A stretch of 64,000 nt of DNA, from NCBI RefSeq assembly GCF_028689785.1, contig NZ_JAQVCN010000002.1:1-64000 (forward strand). Reading direction: 5' to 3'. This DNA is from Zoogloea sp. (GTDB lineage: Bacteria > Pseudomonadota > Gammaproteobacteria > Burkholderiales > Rhodocyclaceae). The translations under genes and the position numbers were made by a program. Positions 51,148-60,823 of the stretch are shown here, piece after piece; position 1 is the stretch's first letter, and every line of letters starts with the position of its first letter. The notes under the pieces are model-generated. The model did no database searches. It was not told the origin of the DNA and was given only the letters and a program-made list of their open reading frames with translations.

Positions 51148-52328
51148 GCTTGTAAGGTTTCCAGGCGCGTGAGGGTGTCCACGAGGCGATCGACCTGCGC
51201 CGTGCTGTGGGCGGCCGACAGTACGATGCGCAGCCGCGCCGAGCCCTTTGGTACGGTAGGCGGGCGGATTGCCGGCACCCACAGGCCTTCGCTGTCGAGC
51301 GCCCGGGAGATGGCCAGGGCTTCGTGGTTGTCACCGATGACCAGAGGCTGTATGGGCGTGTCGGAGGGCAGTAGCTGCCAGCGCTTCAGCTTCAGACCGG
51401 CCTTGAAACGGGCGATCAGGGCGTTGAGATGGGTGCGTCGCTCATCACCTTGCCCGATCAGGTCTAGGGCGGTGAGCAGACCTTCGGCCAGCATGGGGGG
51501 CGCCCCGGTAGTGAAGATGTAGCTACGGGCCTTGTTGAGCAGCCAGTCGATCACGTCCCGCTGGCCGGCCACGAAGGCGCCGGACACCCCGGCGGCCTTG
51601 CCCAGGGTGCCCATGTAGATCAGGCGCGGCGAGGCCAGGCCGAAATGGGCCAGGCAGCCACGGCCTTGAGGGCCGAGCACGCCGAAGCCGTGGGCATCGT
51701 CCACCAACAGCCAGGCCTGGTGGGCTTCGGCCAGGGCCAGGAGTTCCGGCAGGGGCGCGATGTCGCCGTCCATGCTGAACACGCCGTCGGTAACGATGAG
51801 CTTGCGCGGTGCGTCGGAGGCGGCCAGTCGGGCCGCCAGGGCCTGCAGGTCGCAGTGGGGGTAGCGGATCAGCTCGGCGCGGGAGAGCAGGGCGCCATCC
51901 ACCAGGGAGGCGTGGTTGAGCTTGTCGGCGAAGATGGCGTCGCCCCGGCCGACCAGGGCCGGCATGACGCCGATGTTGGCCATGTAGCCGGTGGAGAAAT
52001 AGAGCGCGTCGTCCATGCCGGTGAAGGCTGCGAGGCGTTGCTCCAGGGTTTCGTGGGGAGCGTAGTGGCCGCTGACCAGGTGTGAGGCGCCGGAGCCGCT
52101 GCCCCAGCGTTCGCTGCCGCGGCGGATGGCGTCGGCAATGGCTGGCTCGGCAGCGAGGCCCAGGTAGTCGTTGGAGCAGAAGGCGAGCACGGCGCTGTCC
52201 CGGTCGGCCAGGCGGGTGTCGGGCCGGCAGGGGGTGGTGACGATGCGCCGGCGCCGGCGCAGGCCGGTGGTGCCGAGTTCGTCCAGGCCGGCGCGCAGTG
52301 CGTCCAGCGGGTCGATGGGCTCAGCCAA
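51144..52328 (-). CDS. bioF: 8-amino-7-oxononanoate synthase
   Basis: The 394-residue PLP-dependent alpha-oxoamine synthase condenses pimeloyl-ACP with alanine. Core motifs: [41 protein letters not shown], and Lys in [12 protein letters not shown] start at a TTG because GGAGG lies 6 bp upstream; it overlaps the bioA stop by 8 bp. The alternative ATG at 52382 would overlap bioA by 62 bp and has no ribosome site. Homologues usually begin close to [11 protein letters not shown]. Confidence 0.92.
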   Translation of the reverse strand: MAEPIDPLDALRAGLDELGTTGLRRRRRIVTTPCRPDTRLADRDSAVLAFCSNDYLGLAAEPAIADAIRRGSERWGSGSGASHLVSGHYAPHETLEQRLAAFTGMDDALYFSTGYMANIGVMPALVGRGDAIFADKLNHASLVDGALLSRAELIRYPHCDLQALAARLAASDAPRKLIVTDGVFSMDGDIAPLPELLALAEAHQAWLLVDDAHGFGVLGPQGRGCLAHFGLASPRLIYMGTLGKAAGVSGAFVAGQRDVIDWLLNKARSYIFTTGAPPMLAEGLLTALDLIGQGDERRTHLNALIARFKAGLKLKRWQLLPSDTPIQPLVIGDNHEALAISRALDSEGLWVPAIRPPTVPKGSARLRIVLSAAHSTAQVDRLVDTLTRLETLQA

Positions 52329-53652
52329 GGCTGGCCTCCAGGGCGGCGGCGCAACGGCTGGCGAGGAGGTCGATCTCGTCATCGGAGAGGATGTAGGGCG
52401 GCATGGTGTAGACCGTGTTGCCGATGGGGCGCAGCAGCAGCTCCCGGTTCAGGGCTTCGGCAAAGAAGCGGCGGGAGAAGCCGGCGGGGGCATCGGCGAC
52501 ATCGAACGCCAGGATCATGCCCTGCTGGCGCAGATGGCGCACCTGCGGGTGGCTGCCCACTGCAGCCTGGAAGGCTTCACCGAGGCGTGCAGCCTTGGGG
52601 CGGTTGGTTGCGATCACGTCGTCCTGGGTGAAGATGTCGAGGGTGGCCAGGGCGGCGCGGCAGGCCAGGGGGTTGCCGGTGTAAGAATGGGAGTGCAGGA
52701 AGCCCCGGGTGGTGTCGTCGTCGTAGAAAGCTTCAAAAACGCGGTCGGTGGTGAGAACGATTGACAAGGGCAGATAGCCGCCGGAGATGCCTTTGGAGAG
52801 GAGCAGGAAGTCGGGCGAAATGCCGGCCTGCTCGCAGGCGAAGAAAGTACCCGTGCGGCCACAGCCCACTGCGATCTCGTCGGCGATGAGATGTACCTGA
52901 TAGCGGTCGCACAGCAGGCGGGCGAGGCGCAGGTATTCGGGGTCGTACATGACCATGCCGGAGGCACCCTGCACCAGGGGCTCGATGATGAGGGCGGCAG
53001 TATCGTCGGCGTGGGCCTGGAGGTGGGCTTCGAGGGCAGCGGCGGCGCGGCGGGCCACATCTGCAGCGCTTTCGCCGGCCTCGGCCTGGCGCGCGTCCGG
53101 GCTGGGGATGCAGCTGCCGCCCCGCACCAGGTCGGCGTAGGCGTCGCGAAAGAGGGCCACGTCGGTGACCGCCAGGGCGCCGACGGTCTCGCCGTGGTAG
53201 CTGCCTGCCAGGCTGAGGAAGCGGTTCTTGCCCGGCCGACCCAGGTTGCGCCAGTAGTGGACGCTCATCTTGAGGGCGATCTCGGTGGCCGAGGCGCCGT
53301 CGGAGGCATAGAAGGCGTGGCCCAGCTGGTGGCCGGTGAGGGCGGCGAGGCGCTCCGACAGCTCGACCACCGGCGCGTGGGTGAAACCGGCGAGCATCAC
53401 ATGCTCCAGGGTGTCGAGCTGGGCTTTGAGGGCGGTGCCGATTCGCGGGTTGGCGTGGCCGAAGAGATTGACCCACCAGGAGCTGATGCCGTCCAGGTAG
53501 CGTCGCCCGTCCATGTCGAACAGCCAGGCGCCTTCACCCCGGGAAATCGGGATGAGGGGGAGCTGCTCGTGGTGCTTCATCTGGGTGCAGGGGTGCCACA
53601 CCGCGGCGAGGGAGCGGTCGAGGAAGCGGGCGTTGTGCGGGCTGGACGACAT
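52321..53652 (-). CDS. bioA: Adenosylmethionine-8-amino-7-oxononanoate aminotransferase
   Basis: The 443-residue class III aminotransferase makes 7,8-diaminopelargonate with SAM as amino donor. [11 protein letters not shown] near the N-terminus is characteristic of Bio[14 protein letters not shown], the PLP site [43 protein letters not shown] and Lys in [15 protein letters not shown] follow. The start is MSSSPHN; 19 further upstream codons would run through a hairpin. First gene of bioA-F-H-C-D. Confidence 0.95.
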   Translation of the reverse strand: MSSSPHNARFLDRSLAAVWHPCTQMKHHEQLPLIPISRGEGAWLFDMDGRRYLDGISSWWVNLFGHANPRIGTALKAQLDTLEHVMLAGFTHAPVVELSERLAALTGHQLGHAFYASDGASATEIALKMSVHYWRNLGRPGKNRFLSLAGSYHGETVGALAVTDVALFRDAYADLVRGGSCIPSPDARQAEAGESAADVARRAAAALEAHLQAHADDTAALIIEPLVQGASGMVMYDPEYLRLARLLCDRYQVHLIADEIAVGCGRTGTFFACEQAGISPDFLLLSKGISGGYLPLSIVLTTDRVFEAFYDDDTTRGFLHSHSYTGNPLACRAALATLDIFTQDDVIATNRPKAARLGEAFQAAVGSHPQVRHLRQQGMILAFDVADAPAGFSRRFFAEALNRELLLRPIGNTVYTMPPYILSDDEIDLLASRCAAALEASLG

Positions 53653-53690
53653 GGCGTGATCGGTGGAATCGGTAGGGCTCGAAAGTGAAA

Positions 53691-53721
53691 AGTGGAGCGG
53701 CCAGGTCATGGCGGCTCCACT
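53691..53721 (-). terminator. Possible intrinsic terminator or attenuator upstream of bioA
   Basis: On the minus strand AGTGGAGC and GCTCCACT (53721-53714 and 53698-53691) form an 8-bp perfect stem with partial GC extension, followed by TTTTCACTTT. It lies 33 bp past the lipoprotein gene and 38 bp before bioA. It could end the lipoprotein transcript or attenuate read-through into the bio genes. The U-tract is short. Confidence 0.45.
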
Positions 53722-53754
53722 CGGGGGCCGGCTGCGGGCAGCCTGGCCTGGGGG

Positions 53755-55053
53755 TCAGTAGGCGTAGATGCTGGCGCTGCTGCCACCCACGGCGGTGAAG
53801 ACGCTCTGGGCGTTGACCAGGCCGTACAGGGTGCTGCCGGCGATGGGCGAGGTCTGGGCGGTCCAGGTGGTGCCGGTGAGCTCGCGGGTGAAGATGTTGC
53901 CGTTACTGCCCAGGGCGACCAGGCGGCTGGCGGCGGAGACGGTGTACAGGGAGGCGCTCAGCACGGTGCTGCTCCAGGTGCTGCCGTCGGTGCTGGTGAG
54001 CACGGTGCCGTCGGCGCCCACGGCGACGAAGGTGTAGGTGGTGACGCCATCGGTGGTGGTGGCCACCGTAGCCACAGCGGTGAGGTCGCCGGTCTGGGTG
54101 GTGGCCGTCCAGTTGACCGCGTCGGTGCTGGTGAGCACGGTGCCGCCGCTGCCCACGGCCACCCAAAGGCCCTTGGTGGAGTAGGCCACGCCGCGCAGGT
54201 TGGCGGTGACCGCCGGGGTGACGGTGGTGGCGCTCCAGGTGATGCCGTCGTTGGAATAGCGCAGGGCGCCGTTGTCACCCACCGCCACCACCGTGCCGCC
54301 ATTGGTGGCTACGGCGTTGAGGGTCTGGGTGGTGCCGGTGCCGGCGCTGGTCACGGTGGTCCAGTTGTTCACATCGGAGCTGTAGGCGGCGTTGCCGTTG
54401 CTGCCCACGGCCACGTACTTGGCCAGGCTGCTGGCATACACCACACCCTTGAGATCGATGCTGCTGCTCACCAGGGTGCCGGTGGGGGCGATCCAGGTGA
54501 GGGGCGAGGTGGAGATGTAATTGCGCCCTTCGGCGGTATCGGGGGTACGGAACAGCGCGCCACCGTCGCCGACGGCCACATAGCCGTAGGTGCTGGCACC
54601 GCTTGCCGACAGGCCGTAGGTCACGCCGCGCAGGGTCTGACCGCTGCCCAGGGCGTTGCCCGCATGCCAGGCGGTGCCGGCGGCGCCGACCAGGGCGGTG
54701 ATCGGAGTGGAGCCGGGGCCGCCTTCGCCGCCGTTCTTGCGGGCGTTGATGGAGAAGGCGTATTCGGTGCCGTTGGTGAGGCCGGTGAGAACATAGGGCG
54801 GCGACACCTTGAGGCGGTAGCTGGCGGTTTTCTCGCCCGGCGACACGGTGGTGCCTGCCTTGAACCACAGCCAGTACTCGACGCCGGCTTCGGCGGTCCA
54901 GTTGATGAAGGCCTGGGTGTCACCCCCCACGACCGTGACGTTGGACGGGGCGGGGGCGGACGAGCCTCCGCCGCCGCAGGCGGCCAGGACCAGGGTGCTG
55001 AGGGTGGTGGCGAGAATCAGTCGGCGGCGGGGCAGAAACATGGGGAGGACCAT
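53755..55053 (-). CDS. Lipoprotein with FnIII-like domain and seven-repeat Asp-box beta-propeller
   Basis: The 432-residue precursor has an Arg-rich signal and a lipobox LAAC with Cys26, then a GGGGSS linker. A fibronectin-III-like domain (about 37-118) contains an NWTAEAG...YVLTGLTNGTEYAFSI pattern. Seven repeats then carry VAVG-type cores; several end in an Asp-box SxDxxxW (SSDVNNW, SNDGITW, STDAVNW, STDGSTW). This suggests a seven-bladed propeller like Ycf48/BNR proteins on the outer membrane. There is no catalytic motif and the function is unknown. ATGs at codons 1 and 5 both lack a ribosome site. It sits between ppk1 and the bio genes. Confidence 0.8.
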   Translation of the reverse strand: MVLPMFLPRRRLILATTLSTLVLAACGGGGSSAPAPSNVTVVGGDTQAFINWTAEAGVEYWLWFKAGTTVSPGEKTASYRLKVSPPYVLTGLTNGTEYAFSINARKNGGEGGPGSTPITALVGAAGTAWHAGNALGSGQTLRGVTYGLSASGASTYGYVAVGDGGALFRTPDTAEGRNYISTSPLTWIAPTGTLVSSSIDLKGVVYASSLAKYVAVGSNGNAAYSSDVNNWTTVTSAGTGTTQTLNAVATNGGTVVAVGDNGALRYSNDGITWSATTVTPAVTANLRGVAYSTKGLWVAVGSGGTVLTSTDAVNWTATTQTGDLTAVATVATTTDGVTTYTFVAVGADGTVLTSTDGSTWSSTVLSASLYTVSAASRLVALGSNGNIFTRELTGTTWTAQTSPIAGSTLYGLVNAQSVFTAVGGSSASIYAY

Positions 55054-55149
55054 CAGTGAATGGAGCGATCCCGGATTCTACAACAGGGCGGGGGTGTGAT
55101 CCCGCTCCCGTGAGTGCGCCCCTCATGCCGGGCCGGTATCGGCCAGTGT

Positions 55150-57237
55150 TCAGCCCGTCGCCACCCCGCACAATTCCTTGAGCAGGATTTCCTGGGCCGA
55201 GCGCCGTGTGGTGCGGGGGTTCTTGCGCCGGTACTGGTTGTCGCTGCCCAGCTCCCAGGCCTGGCAGTTGTCGCCCAGGTAGGGGCGCAGGCCTTCCTTC
55301 ATTACACGCCGTTTCACTTTCGGGTCGAGGATGGGGAAGGCGATCTCGATGCGCTTGAAGAAGTTGCGCTCCATCCAGTCGGCGCTGGACAGGTAGAGTT
55401 TCTCGGCGCCATCTGCGCCGAAGTAGAAGATGCGGTGGTGCTCAAGGAAACGCCCGACGATGGAGCGTACCCGGATGTTGTCGGACAGCCCCGGTACGCC
55501 CGGCTTGAGGGCGCACACGCTGCGGGCGATCACGTCGATCTCGACGCCGGCCTGGGAGGCTTCGTACAGGGCCTCGATGGTCTCGGGTTCGAGCAGGGCA
55601 TTGACCTTGACGATGATGCGGCCCTTGCGCCCGGCCCGGGCGATCTCGGCTTCGTCCTTGATGGCCTGCACCACGTTGGGCTGCAGGCTGAAGGGCGCTT
55701 GCCACAGGTGACGCATCTTGCCCGCCTGACCGAGTCCGGTGAGCTGCTTGAACACCTCGGCCACGTCGGCGCCGATTTCTTCATTCGCCGTGAGCAGGCC
55801 GAAGTCGGTGTAGAAGCGGGTGGTCCGCGGGTGGTAGTTGCCGGTGCCCAGGTGGGCGTAGCGGCGCAGGGTGCCTTCCTCGCGGCGCACCAGCAGCAGC
55901 ATCTTGGCGTGGGTCTTGTAGCCGAACACGCCATACACCACGTGGGCGCCGACTTCTTCGAGGCGGGCGGCCCAGCTGATGTTGGCTTCTTCGTCGAAGC
56001 GGGCCATCAGCTCGAGGACCACGGTCACTTCCTTGCCCTTCTGGGCGGCGCGGACCAGGTGTTCCATCAGCACGGAGTCGGTGCCGGTGCGATACACCGT
56101 CATCTTGACGGCGACCACGTCGGCGTCGTCGGCGGCGGCCTTGAGCAGTTCGATGACTGGCTCGAAGCTCTGGAAGGGGTGGTGCAGCAGGATGTCCTGG
56201 CGGCGGATGGCACGGAAGATGTTTTCGTGCTTCTCGAGCCCCCGGGGGCGGGCAGGGCGGAAGGAGCGATATTTGAGATCGGGGCGCTCGACCCAGTCGG
56301 GTACCTGGTTGAGGCGCACCGGGTTGACCATGCCGGGCACCCGATAGACATCGTCCCGGCCCAGCTCGAACTGGGTCATCAGGAAGCTCGCCATGGTCTC
56401 GGAGCAGTTGTCGGCAATCTCGAGACGCACGGCGTCGCCGTAGTGGCGCTGCTGCAGTTCGCCCTTGAGGGTGACGCGCAGATCCTTGACCTCCTCCTCG
56501 TCCACAAACATGTCGGAGTTGCGAGTGACCCGGAACTGGTAGCAGCCCAGCACGTTCATGCCTTCAAAGAGCTCGCCCACGTGGGCGTGGAGCAGGGACG
56601 ACAGGAAGACGAAGCCGTAATCGACGCCGGTCAGCTCCTTGGGCAGGCGGATAACCCGGGGCAGGGCCCGGGGCGCCTGCACGATGGCGGCGCCGGAGCT
56701 GCGCCCGAAGGCGTCGCGACCCTCCAGTTCGACGGCAAAATTGAGACTCTTGTTAAGCACCCGGGGGAAGGGGTGGGCCGGGTCAAGCCCGATTGGGGTG
56801 AGCACCGGCATCACCTCCCGGATGAAATACTCCCGGGCCCACAGGTGCTGGGCGTCGGTCCATACCGAGCGGCGCAGGAAGACGATCCCTTCGGCGGCCA
56901 GGGCGGGGAGGATGGTGTTGTTGAGCAGGTTGTACTGATCGGTGATGAGGCTATGGACTTCGCGGCTGATCCGCGATTGCAGTTCGGCCGGGGTCAGCCC
57001 GTCGGTGGTCAGGGTGAGGCTGCCGAGACGCTGCTGTTCCTTGACGCCGGCAACGCGCACTTCAAAAAACTCATCAAGGTTGCTCGATACGATGCAAAGA
57101 AAGCGGAGCCGCTCCAGCAGCGGGACCGACGTGTCGGCCGCCTGGGCGAGCACGCGGCGCTGGAACTGCAGCAGGGAGAGCTCCCGGTTGATGAAGTGAT
57201 CGGTGCTGAAGTGGCGGTCGGAATGGTGGTGGGGCAT
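55150..57237 (-). CDS. ppk1: Polyphosphate kinase 1
   Basis: The 695-residue enzyme reversibly makes polyphosphate from ATP. The N-terminal domain starts with INRELSLLQFQRRVLAQA. The phosphohistidine lies in GYKTHAKMLLLVRR near residue 441, with MTVYRTGTDS and LSSADWMERN as other active-site segments of the phospholipase-D-like C-terminal domains. The start MPHHHSDRHF is chosen; an upstream 33-codon extension covers the shared promoter region. Divergent from ppx, which degrades the same polymer. Confidence 0.96.
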   Translation of the reverse strand: MPHHHSDRHFSTDHFINRELSLLQFQRRVLAQAADTSVPLLERLRFLCIVSSNLDEFFEVRVAGVKEQQRLGSLTLTTDGLTPAELQSRISREVHSLITDQYNLLNNTILPALAAEGIVFLRRSVWTDAQHLWAREYFIREVMPVLTPIGLDPAHPFPRVLNKSLNFAVELEGRDAFGRSSGAAIVQAPRALPRVIRLPKELTGVDYGFVFLSSLLHAHVGELFEGMNVLGCYQFRVTRNSDMFVDEEEVKDLRVTLKGELQQRHYGDAVRLEIADNCSETMASFLMTQFELGRDDVYRVPGMVNPVRLNQVPDWVERPDLKYRSFRPARPRGLEKHENIFRAIRRQDILLHHPFQSFEPVIELLKAAADDADVVAVKMTVYRTGTDSVLMEHLVRAAQKGKEVTVVLELMARFDEEANISWAARLEEVGAHVVYGVFGYKTHAKMLLLVRREEGTLRRYAHLGTGNYHPRTTRFYTDFGLLTANEEIGADVAEVFKQLTGLGQAGKMRHLWQAPFSLQPNVVQAIKDEAEIARAGRKGRIIVKVNALLEPETIEALYEASQAGVEIDVIARSVCALKPGVPGLSDNIRVRSIVGRFLEHHRIFYFGADGAEKLYLSSADWMERNFFKRIEIAFPILDPKVKRRVMKEGLRPYLGDNCQAWELGSDNQYRRKNPRTTRRSAQEILLKELCGVATG

Positions 57238-57332
57238 GCGTCGTCCTAGTGATCGTCCGGGTTGAGCCGAAGTATGTGACGCTAGTGTTTCAGATAGATG
57301 ACGATGGGGCTCGGGGACTGATTCCCGTGGGC

Positions 57333-57378
57333 CCAAGGGGCGCCAGTGCTAGAATTCTGGCCCTTGGCGCCCTTGGCG
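57333..57378. promoter_or_regulatory. ppk1/ppx intergenic promoter with inverted and tandem repeats
   Basis: An extended -10 (TGCTAGAAT, 57347-57355) faces ppx, with ATG 41 bp downstream and no good -35. It is bracketed by CCAAGGGGCGCC (57333-57344) and GGCGCCCTTGG (57366-57376), an inverted repeat with one base missing. CCCTTGGCG is repeated twice in tandem at 57361-57378. The arrangement looks like an operator on a divergent promoter. I could not recognise a Pho box. Confidence 0.4.
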
Positions 57379-57395
57379 CATATCGTGTGTGATTC

Positions 57396-58907
57396 ATGAA
57401 CCGTGAGTTGATTGCTGCCATCGATCTTGGCTCCAACAGTTTCCGCCTGCAGGTCGGGCGGATCGTCAATGACCAGATCTATCCCCTCGATGGTATCAAG
57501 GAGTCCGTGCGCCTGGCTGCTGGGCTGTCCCCTGATCGCATGCTCGATGCCGCGTCCCAGTTTCGGGGCATCAGCGCCTTGCGCTGCTTCAATGAGCGCC
57601 TGCGCGACTACTCCCCGGATGCCGTTCGGGCAGTTGCGACCAATACCCTGCGGGTGGCCAAGAACGCCGCTCACTTCCTGGTGCAGGCCGAGGCCGCCCT
57701 GGGCTTTCCCATTGAGGTGATCGCTGGTCGGGAGGAGGCTCGCCTGATTTACGTGGGCGTTGCCCACACCCTGCCGAACCCCCACCGCCAGCAATTGGTG
57801 GTGGACATCGGTGGCGGTTCCACCGAGTTCGTCATCGGCAAGAGCTTCCAGCCGATCGCCCTGGAGTCGTTGTACATGGGGTGCGTCAGCTTCTCCCTGC
57901 GGCACTTTCCCGACGGGCGGGTGGACAAGCGTGGCCTGCGCGATGCCGAGCTGGCGGCGCTGAAAGAGATCCAGACCATCTCCCATGCCTATCGGGAGAT
58001 CGGCTGGCAGGAGGCGGTGGGGTCGAGTGGTTCGGCGAAGGCCCTTGTGGACATTCTCGAACTCAATGGTCTGTCTGACGGGGGCATTACCCGCACCGGC
58101 CTGGAGCGGCTGCGTGCCCTGATGCTCAAGGCCGGTAATGTGAACAATCTGCAGCTTGAAGGTTTGCGCCCTGACCGGCTGCCTGTGCTGACGGGCGGCT
58201 TCGCCATCATGTGGTCGGTGTTCGAAGAGTTCGGCCTGGAGCGCATGACCTTCTCTGAAGGGGCGCTGCGTCTCGGTGTGCTCTACGACCTGCTCGGCCG
58301 CTACCACCACCATGATCTGCGGGACGCCACCGTGGCGGCCTTCGTGGCCCGCTACGACGTGGACGGTGCGCATTCCCGCCAGGTCGCGGAAACCGCCCGG
58401 ACCTTCCTGCTGCAGCTCGATCCGGCTGCGGCGGAAGAGGAAAACGTGGACCGGCGCTTTCTCGAGTGGGCGGCCCAGCTCCACGAGATCGGGGTGTCGG
58501 TGGCGCATTCCAGCTACCACAAGCACAGTGCCTACATTCTGGCCAATGCCGACATGCCGGGTTTTTCCCGGATGGATCAGGGGCGCCTGGCGCGCATGGT
58601 GCTGGCCCATCGGGGCAAGCTGTCGCGGGTCGGCTCCCTGGAGCCGGAGAGCCCCGAGTGGCGGCTTATCCTGTGCTTGCGCCTGGCTGCGGTGGTGCAC
58701 CGGGCCCGTGATGGTCGTGGAGTGCCCCCGCTGCGTCTGAAGCGGGAGGGGCGCGGCCACGTGGTGGTGGCCGATGCCGAGTGGTTGCGCAATCTGCCCC
58801 TCACGGCTGCGGCCCTGGAAGAAGAGGAGCGCCAGTGGCAAGCCATCGGCTTGCCACTTAAGGTGCGCCTAGAGCGCGCGTCGGCGCGCAGCTCTGCGGC
58901 GACCTGA
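57396..58907 (+). CDS. ppx: Exopolyphosphatase
   Basis: The 503-residue protein of the actin-like Ppx/GppA family releases phosphate from polyphosphate ends. Phosphate loops are AAIDLGSNSFRLQVG at the N-terminus and VVDIGGGSTEFVIG near residue 140. A C-terminal HD-like helical region (about 310-480) has the QLHEIGVSVAHSSYHKHSAYIL motif. GppA activity on pppGpp is possible in the family, but the ppk1 neighbour favours Ppx. Its stop overlaps the ribosome site of the next gene, 9 bp away, so it probably leads the downstream transporter operon. Confidence 0.93.
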   Translation: MNRELIAAIDLGSNSFRLQVGRIVNDQIYPLDGIKESVRLAAGLSPDRMLDAASQFRGISALRCFNERLRDYSPDAVRAVATNTLRVAKNAAHFLVQAEAALGFPIEVIAGREEARLIYVGVAHTLPNPHRQQLVVDIGGGSTEFVIGKSFQPIALESLYMGCVSFSLRHFPDGRVDKRGLRDAELAALKEIQTISHAYREIGWQEAVGSSGSAKALVDILELNGLSDGGITRTGLERLRALMLKAGNVNNLQLEGLRPDRLPVLTGGFAIMWSVFEEFGLERMTFSEGALRLGVLYDLLGRYHHHDLRDATVAAFVARYDVDGAHSRQVAETARTFLLQLDPAAAEEENVDRRFLEWAAQLHEIGVSVAHSSYHKHSAYILANADMPGFSRMDQGRLARMVLAHRGKLSRVGSLEPESPEWRLILCLRLAAVVHRARDGRGVPPLRLKREGRGHVVVADAEWLRNLPLTAAALEEEERQWQAIGLPLKVRLERASARSSAAT

Positions 58908-58916
58908 GGCCGGCGG

Positions 58917-60050
58917 GTGACCCAGTCCATCCGCCCGCTCCCGGCCATCCGGATCGATGCCGGCGGGGACGGTGTGCAGGTGCTCTTATCCGGCGACTGG
59001 ACCCTGCGCTTGCTGTGCCCTTTGCCCCCGGATATCCAGCAGCAGCTTGATTTGGCGCCATCTGATGCCGGCTGGAGCCTGGCCGGGGTGACCCGCCTGG
59101 ACAGCTTCGGGGCCTTGTTGCTGTGGCGGCGCTGGGGGCGACGGCGTCCGTTGCAGCTTGATCTGCCGGTGGCCCTGGAGCCAGTGCTGGCACGGGCCGA
59201 GGCACTGCCGGCGGACGCTCTGCCCCTTGAGCCCGGCTATCGCTTTCTCGATGGTACCGCCCAGCTGGGGCGGGGCGTGTATGCGATTGCCCGCCATGTG
59301 CTCGGCTTTGTGATTCTGGTCGGGCATATCGTGATCGGCCTGGGGGGCTTGCTGCGCCAGCGCGAGCGCTGGCCGCTGCGTGAGATCTCAGCCAATTTCT
59401 ACAAGGTCGGGGTGAGGGCGATGCCGGTAACGGCCCTGGTGGGCTTTCTCATCGGGGTGGTGATGTCCTATCTGTCGGCCTTGCAGCTGCGGGCTTTCGG
59501 GGCGGATGTGTTCATCGTCAACATCCTTGGTCTGGGCATCATCCGCGAGCTTGGCCCGGTGCTGGTTTCGGTGTTGGTGGCGGGGCGCTCGGGCTCGGCC
59601 ATGACTGCCCAACTGGGGGTGATGCGGGTCACCGAAGAGATCGATGCCCTGACCGCCATGGGTATCTCCCGCCACGTGCGCCTGGTGCTGCCCAAGGTCG
59701 TGGCACTGACCCTGGCGATGCCCTTGCTGACCCTGTGGGGCTCAGCAGTGGCGATTTTTGGGGGCATGGTGTCGGCCAACCTGCAGCTTGACCTCAGCTT
59801 CGACTTTTTCCTCAATGCACTGCCCCGCGCGGTGCCCGCCGCCAACCTGGTCATCGGGCTGTCAAAAGGTGCGGTCTTCGGCCTGCTGATCGCTCTGGTG
59901 GCCTGCTATTTCGGCTTGCGGGTGCGCCCCAATACCGAGAGCCTTTCCGCCAATACCACGGCGTCGGTGGTGGCCTCCATCACCGTGGTGATCCTGGTGG
60001 ATGCGGTTTTCGCCATTGCCACCCGCTCCTTTGGGCTGCCTTACCGATGA
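58917..60050 (+). CDS. mlaE: Mla-type ABC transporter permease with N-terminal STAS-like domain
   Basis: The 377-residue protein joins a degenerate STAS/MlaB-like domain (about 1-100, including RLDSFGALLLWRRWG) to an MlaE permease (about 115-377). The permease has five to six membrane helices and the coupling segment GVMRVTEEIDALTAMGISR. Family members move phospholipids between the two membranes. It starts at GTG, 7 bp after GAGG that overlaps the ppx stop. It overlaps the ATPase gene by 4 bp. A separate mlaB is absent, consistent with the fusion. Confidence 0.9.
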   Translation: MTQSIRPLPAIRIDAGGDGVQVLLSGDWTLRLLCPLPPDIQQQLDLAPSDAGWSLAGVTRLDSFGALLLWRRWGRRRPLQLDLPVALEPVLARAEALPADALPLEPGYRFLDGTAQLGRGVYAIARHVLGFVILVGHIVIGLGGLLRQRERWPLREISANFYKVGVRAMPVTALVGFLIGVVMSYLSALQLRAFGADVFIVNILGLGIIRELGPVLVSVLVAGRSGSAMTAQLGVMRVTEEIDALTAMGISRHVRLVLPKVVALTLAMPLLTLWGSAVAIFGGMVSANLQLDLSFDFFLNALPRAVPAANLVIGLSKGAVFGLLIALVACYFGLRVRPNTESLSANTTASVVASITVVILVDAVFAIATRSFGLPYR

Positions 60051-60823
60051 GCGCCTTTCCCGTTGAGCTGAAGGGTGTGTCCACCCGCTTTGGCAGGCAG
60101 TGGGTTCACAAAGGCATCGATCTGGCCGTGCCGGCTGGAGAGGTGGTTGCCCTGGTGGGGGGGTCGGGCAGTGGCAAGACTACCCTGCTGCGCCAGATGG
60201 TGGGGCTGCTGACCCCGGATGAGGGGGAGTTGCGGGTGTTCGGTGAGCCACTGTTTTCAGGCTCACGGCAGATGCAGTTGGCCCGCCGTCGGCGTTTCGG
60301 CATGCTCTTTCAACATGGGGCGCTGTTTTCGGCGTTCAACGTCTTCGACAACATTGCCTTCCCCCTGCGCGAGTTTGGTGTTGTGGACGAAGGCCTGTTG
60401 CGGGATCTGGTGCTGCTCAAGCTGGCGATGGTGGAGCTTGAGCCCGAGGTGGCCCGGCGCATGCCGGCGGAGCTTTCGGGGGGCATGGTCAAGCGGGTTG
60501 CGCTGGCCCGTGCCCTGGCCTTGGAGCCGGAGCTCCTGCTCCTTGATGAACCCACCGCCGGCCTAGACCCCGACCTGAGCGCCGCCTTTGTGGCCCTGAT
60601 CCGCTCCCTTCATCAGGCACTCGGCCTGACGGTGATCCTGGTAACCCATGATCTAGACACCCTCGCAGCCCTGGCCACCCGGGTGGCTGTACTTTCGGCC
60701 GGGCGTATACTCGCCTTTGGTACCCTTGACGACATCATGAACGTGCAGGATCCCTTTATCGAACGTTTTTTTCATGGCATCCGCAGCCAGGCAGCGCTGG
60801 CCCGCGGGCAGGGGGCCGGCTGA
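60047..60823 (+). CDS. mlaF: Mla-type ABC transporter ATP-binding protein
   Basis: The 258-residue ATPase energises the permease above. Walker A is GGSGSGKTT (about 38-46), the Q-loop lies in LFQHGALFSAF, the signature is ELSGGMVKRVALARAL, Walker B LLLLDEPTAGLD, and the H-loop VTHDLDTL. The QHGALFSAFNVFDNI segment is typical of MlaF-type rather than sugar or metal importers. It overlaps both neighbours (ATGA before; TGATG after). Confidence 0.92.
   Translation: MSAFPVELKGVSTRFGRQWVHKGIDLAVPAGEVVALVGGSGSGKTTLLRQMVGLLTPDEGELRVFGEPLFSGSRQMQLARRRRFGMLFQHGALFSAFNVFDNIAFPLREFGVVDEGLLRDLVLLKLAMVELEPEVARRMPAELSGGMVKRVALARALALEPELLLLDEPTAGLDPDLSAAFVALIRSLHQALGLTVILVTHDLDTLAALATRVAVLSAGRILAFGTLDDIMNVQDPFIERFFHGIRSQAALARGQGAG

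Noticed and set aside
53692..55059. 455-codon Gly/Ala/His-rich plus-strand frame opposite the lipoprotein
   Set aside because: Its regular glycine pattern is the complement of the propeller repeats. The minus strand has a signal peptide, lipobox and repeats, which decide the coding strand.
55131..55144. GGCCG-GTAT-CGGCC hairpin downstream of ppk1 start of the lipoprotein gap
   Set aside because: Only 5 bp of stem and no U-run on either strand, so no terminator call.
55114..57249. 711-codon plus-strand frame opposite ppk1
   Set aside because: The ppk1 phosphohistidine motif and domains are all on the minus strand; the other frame has no motif.
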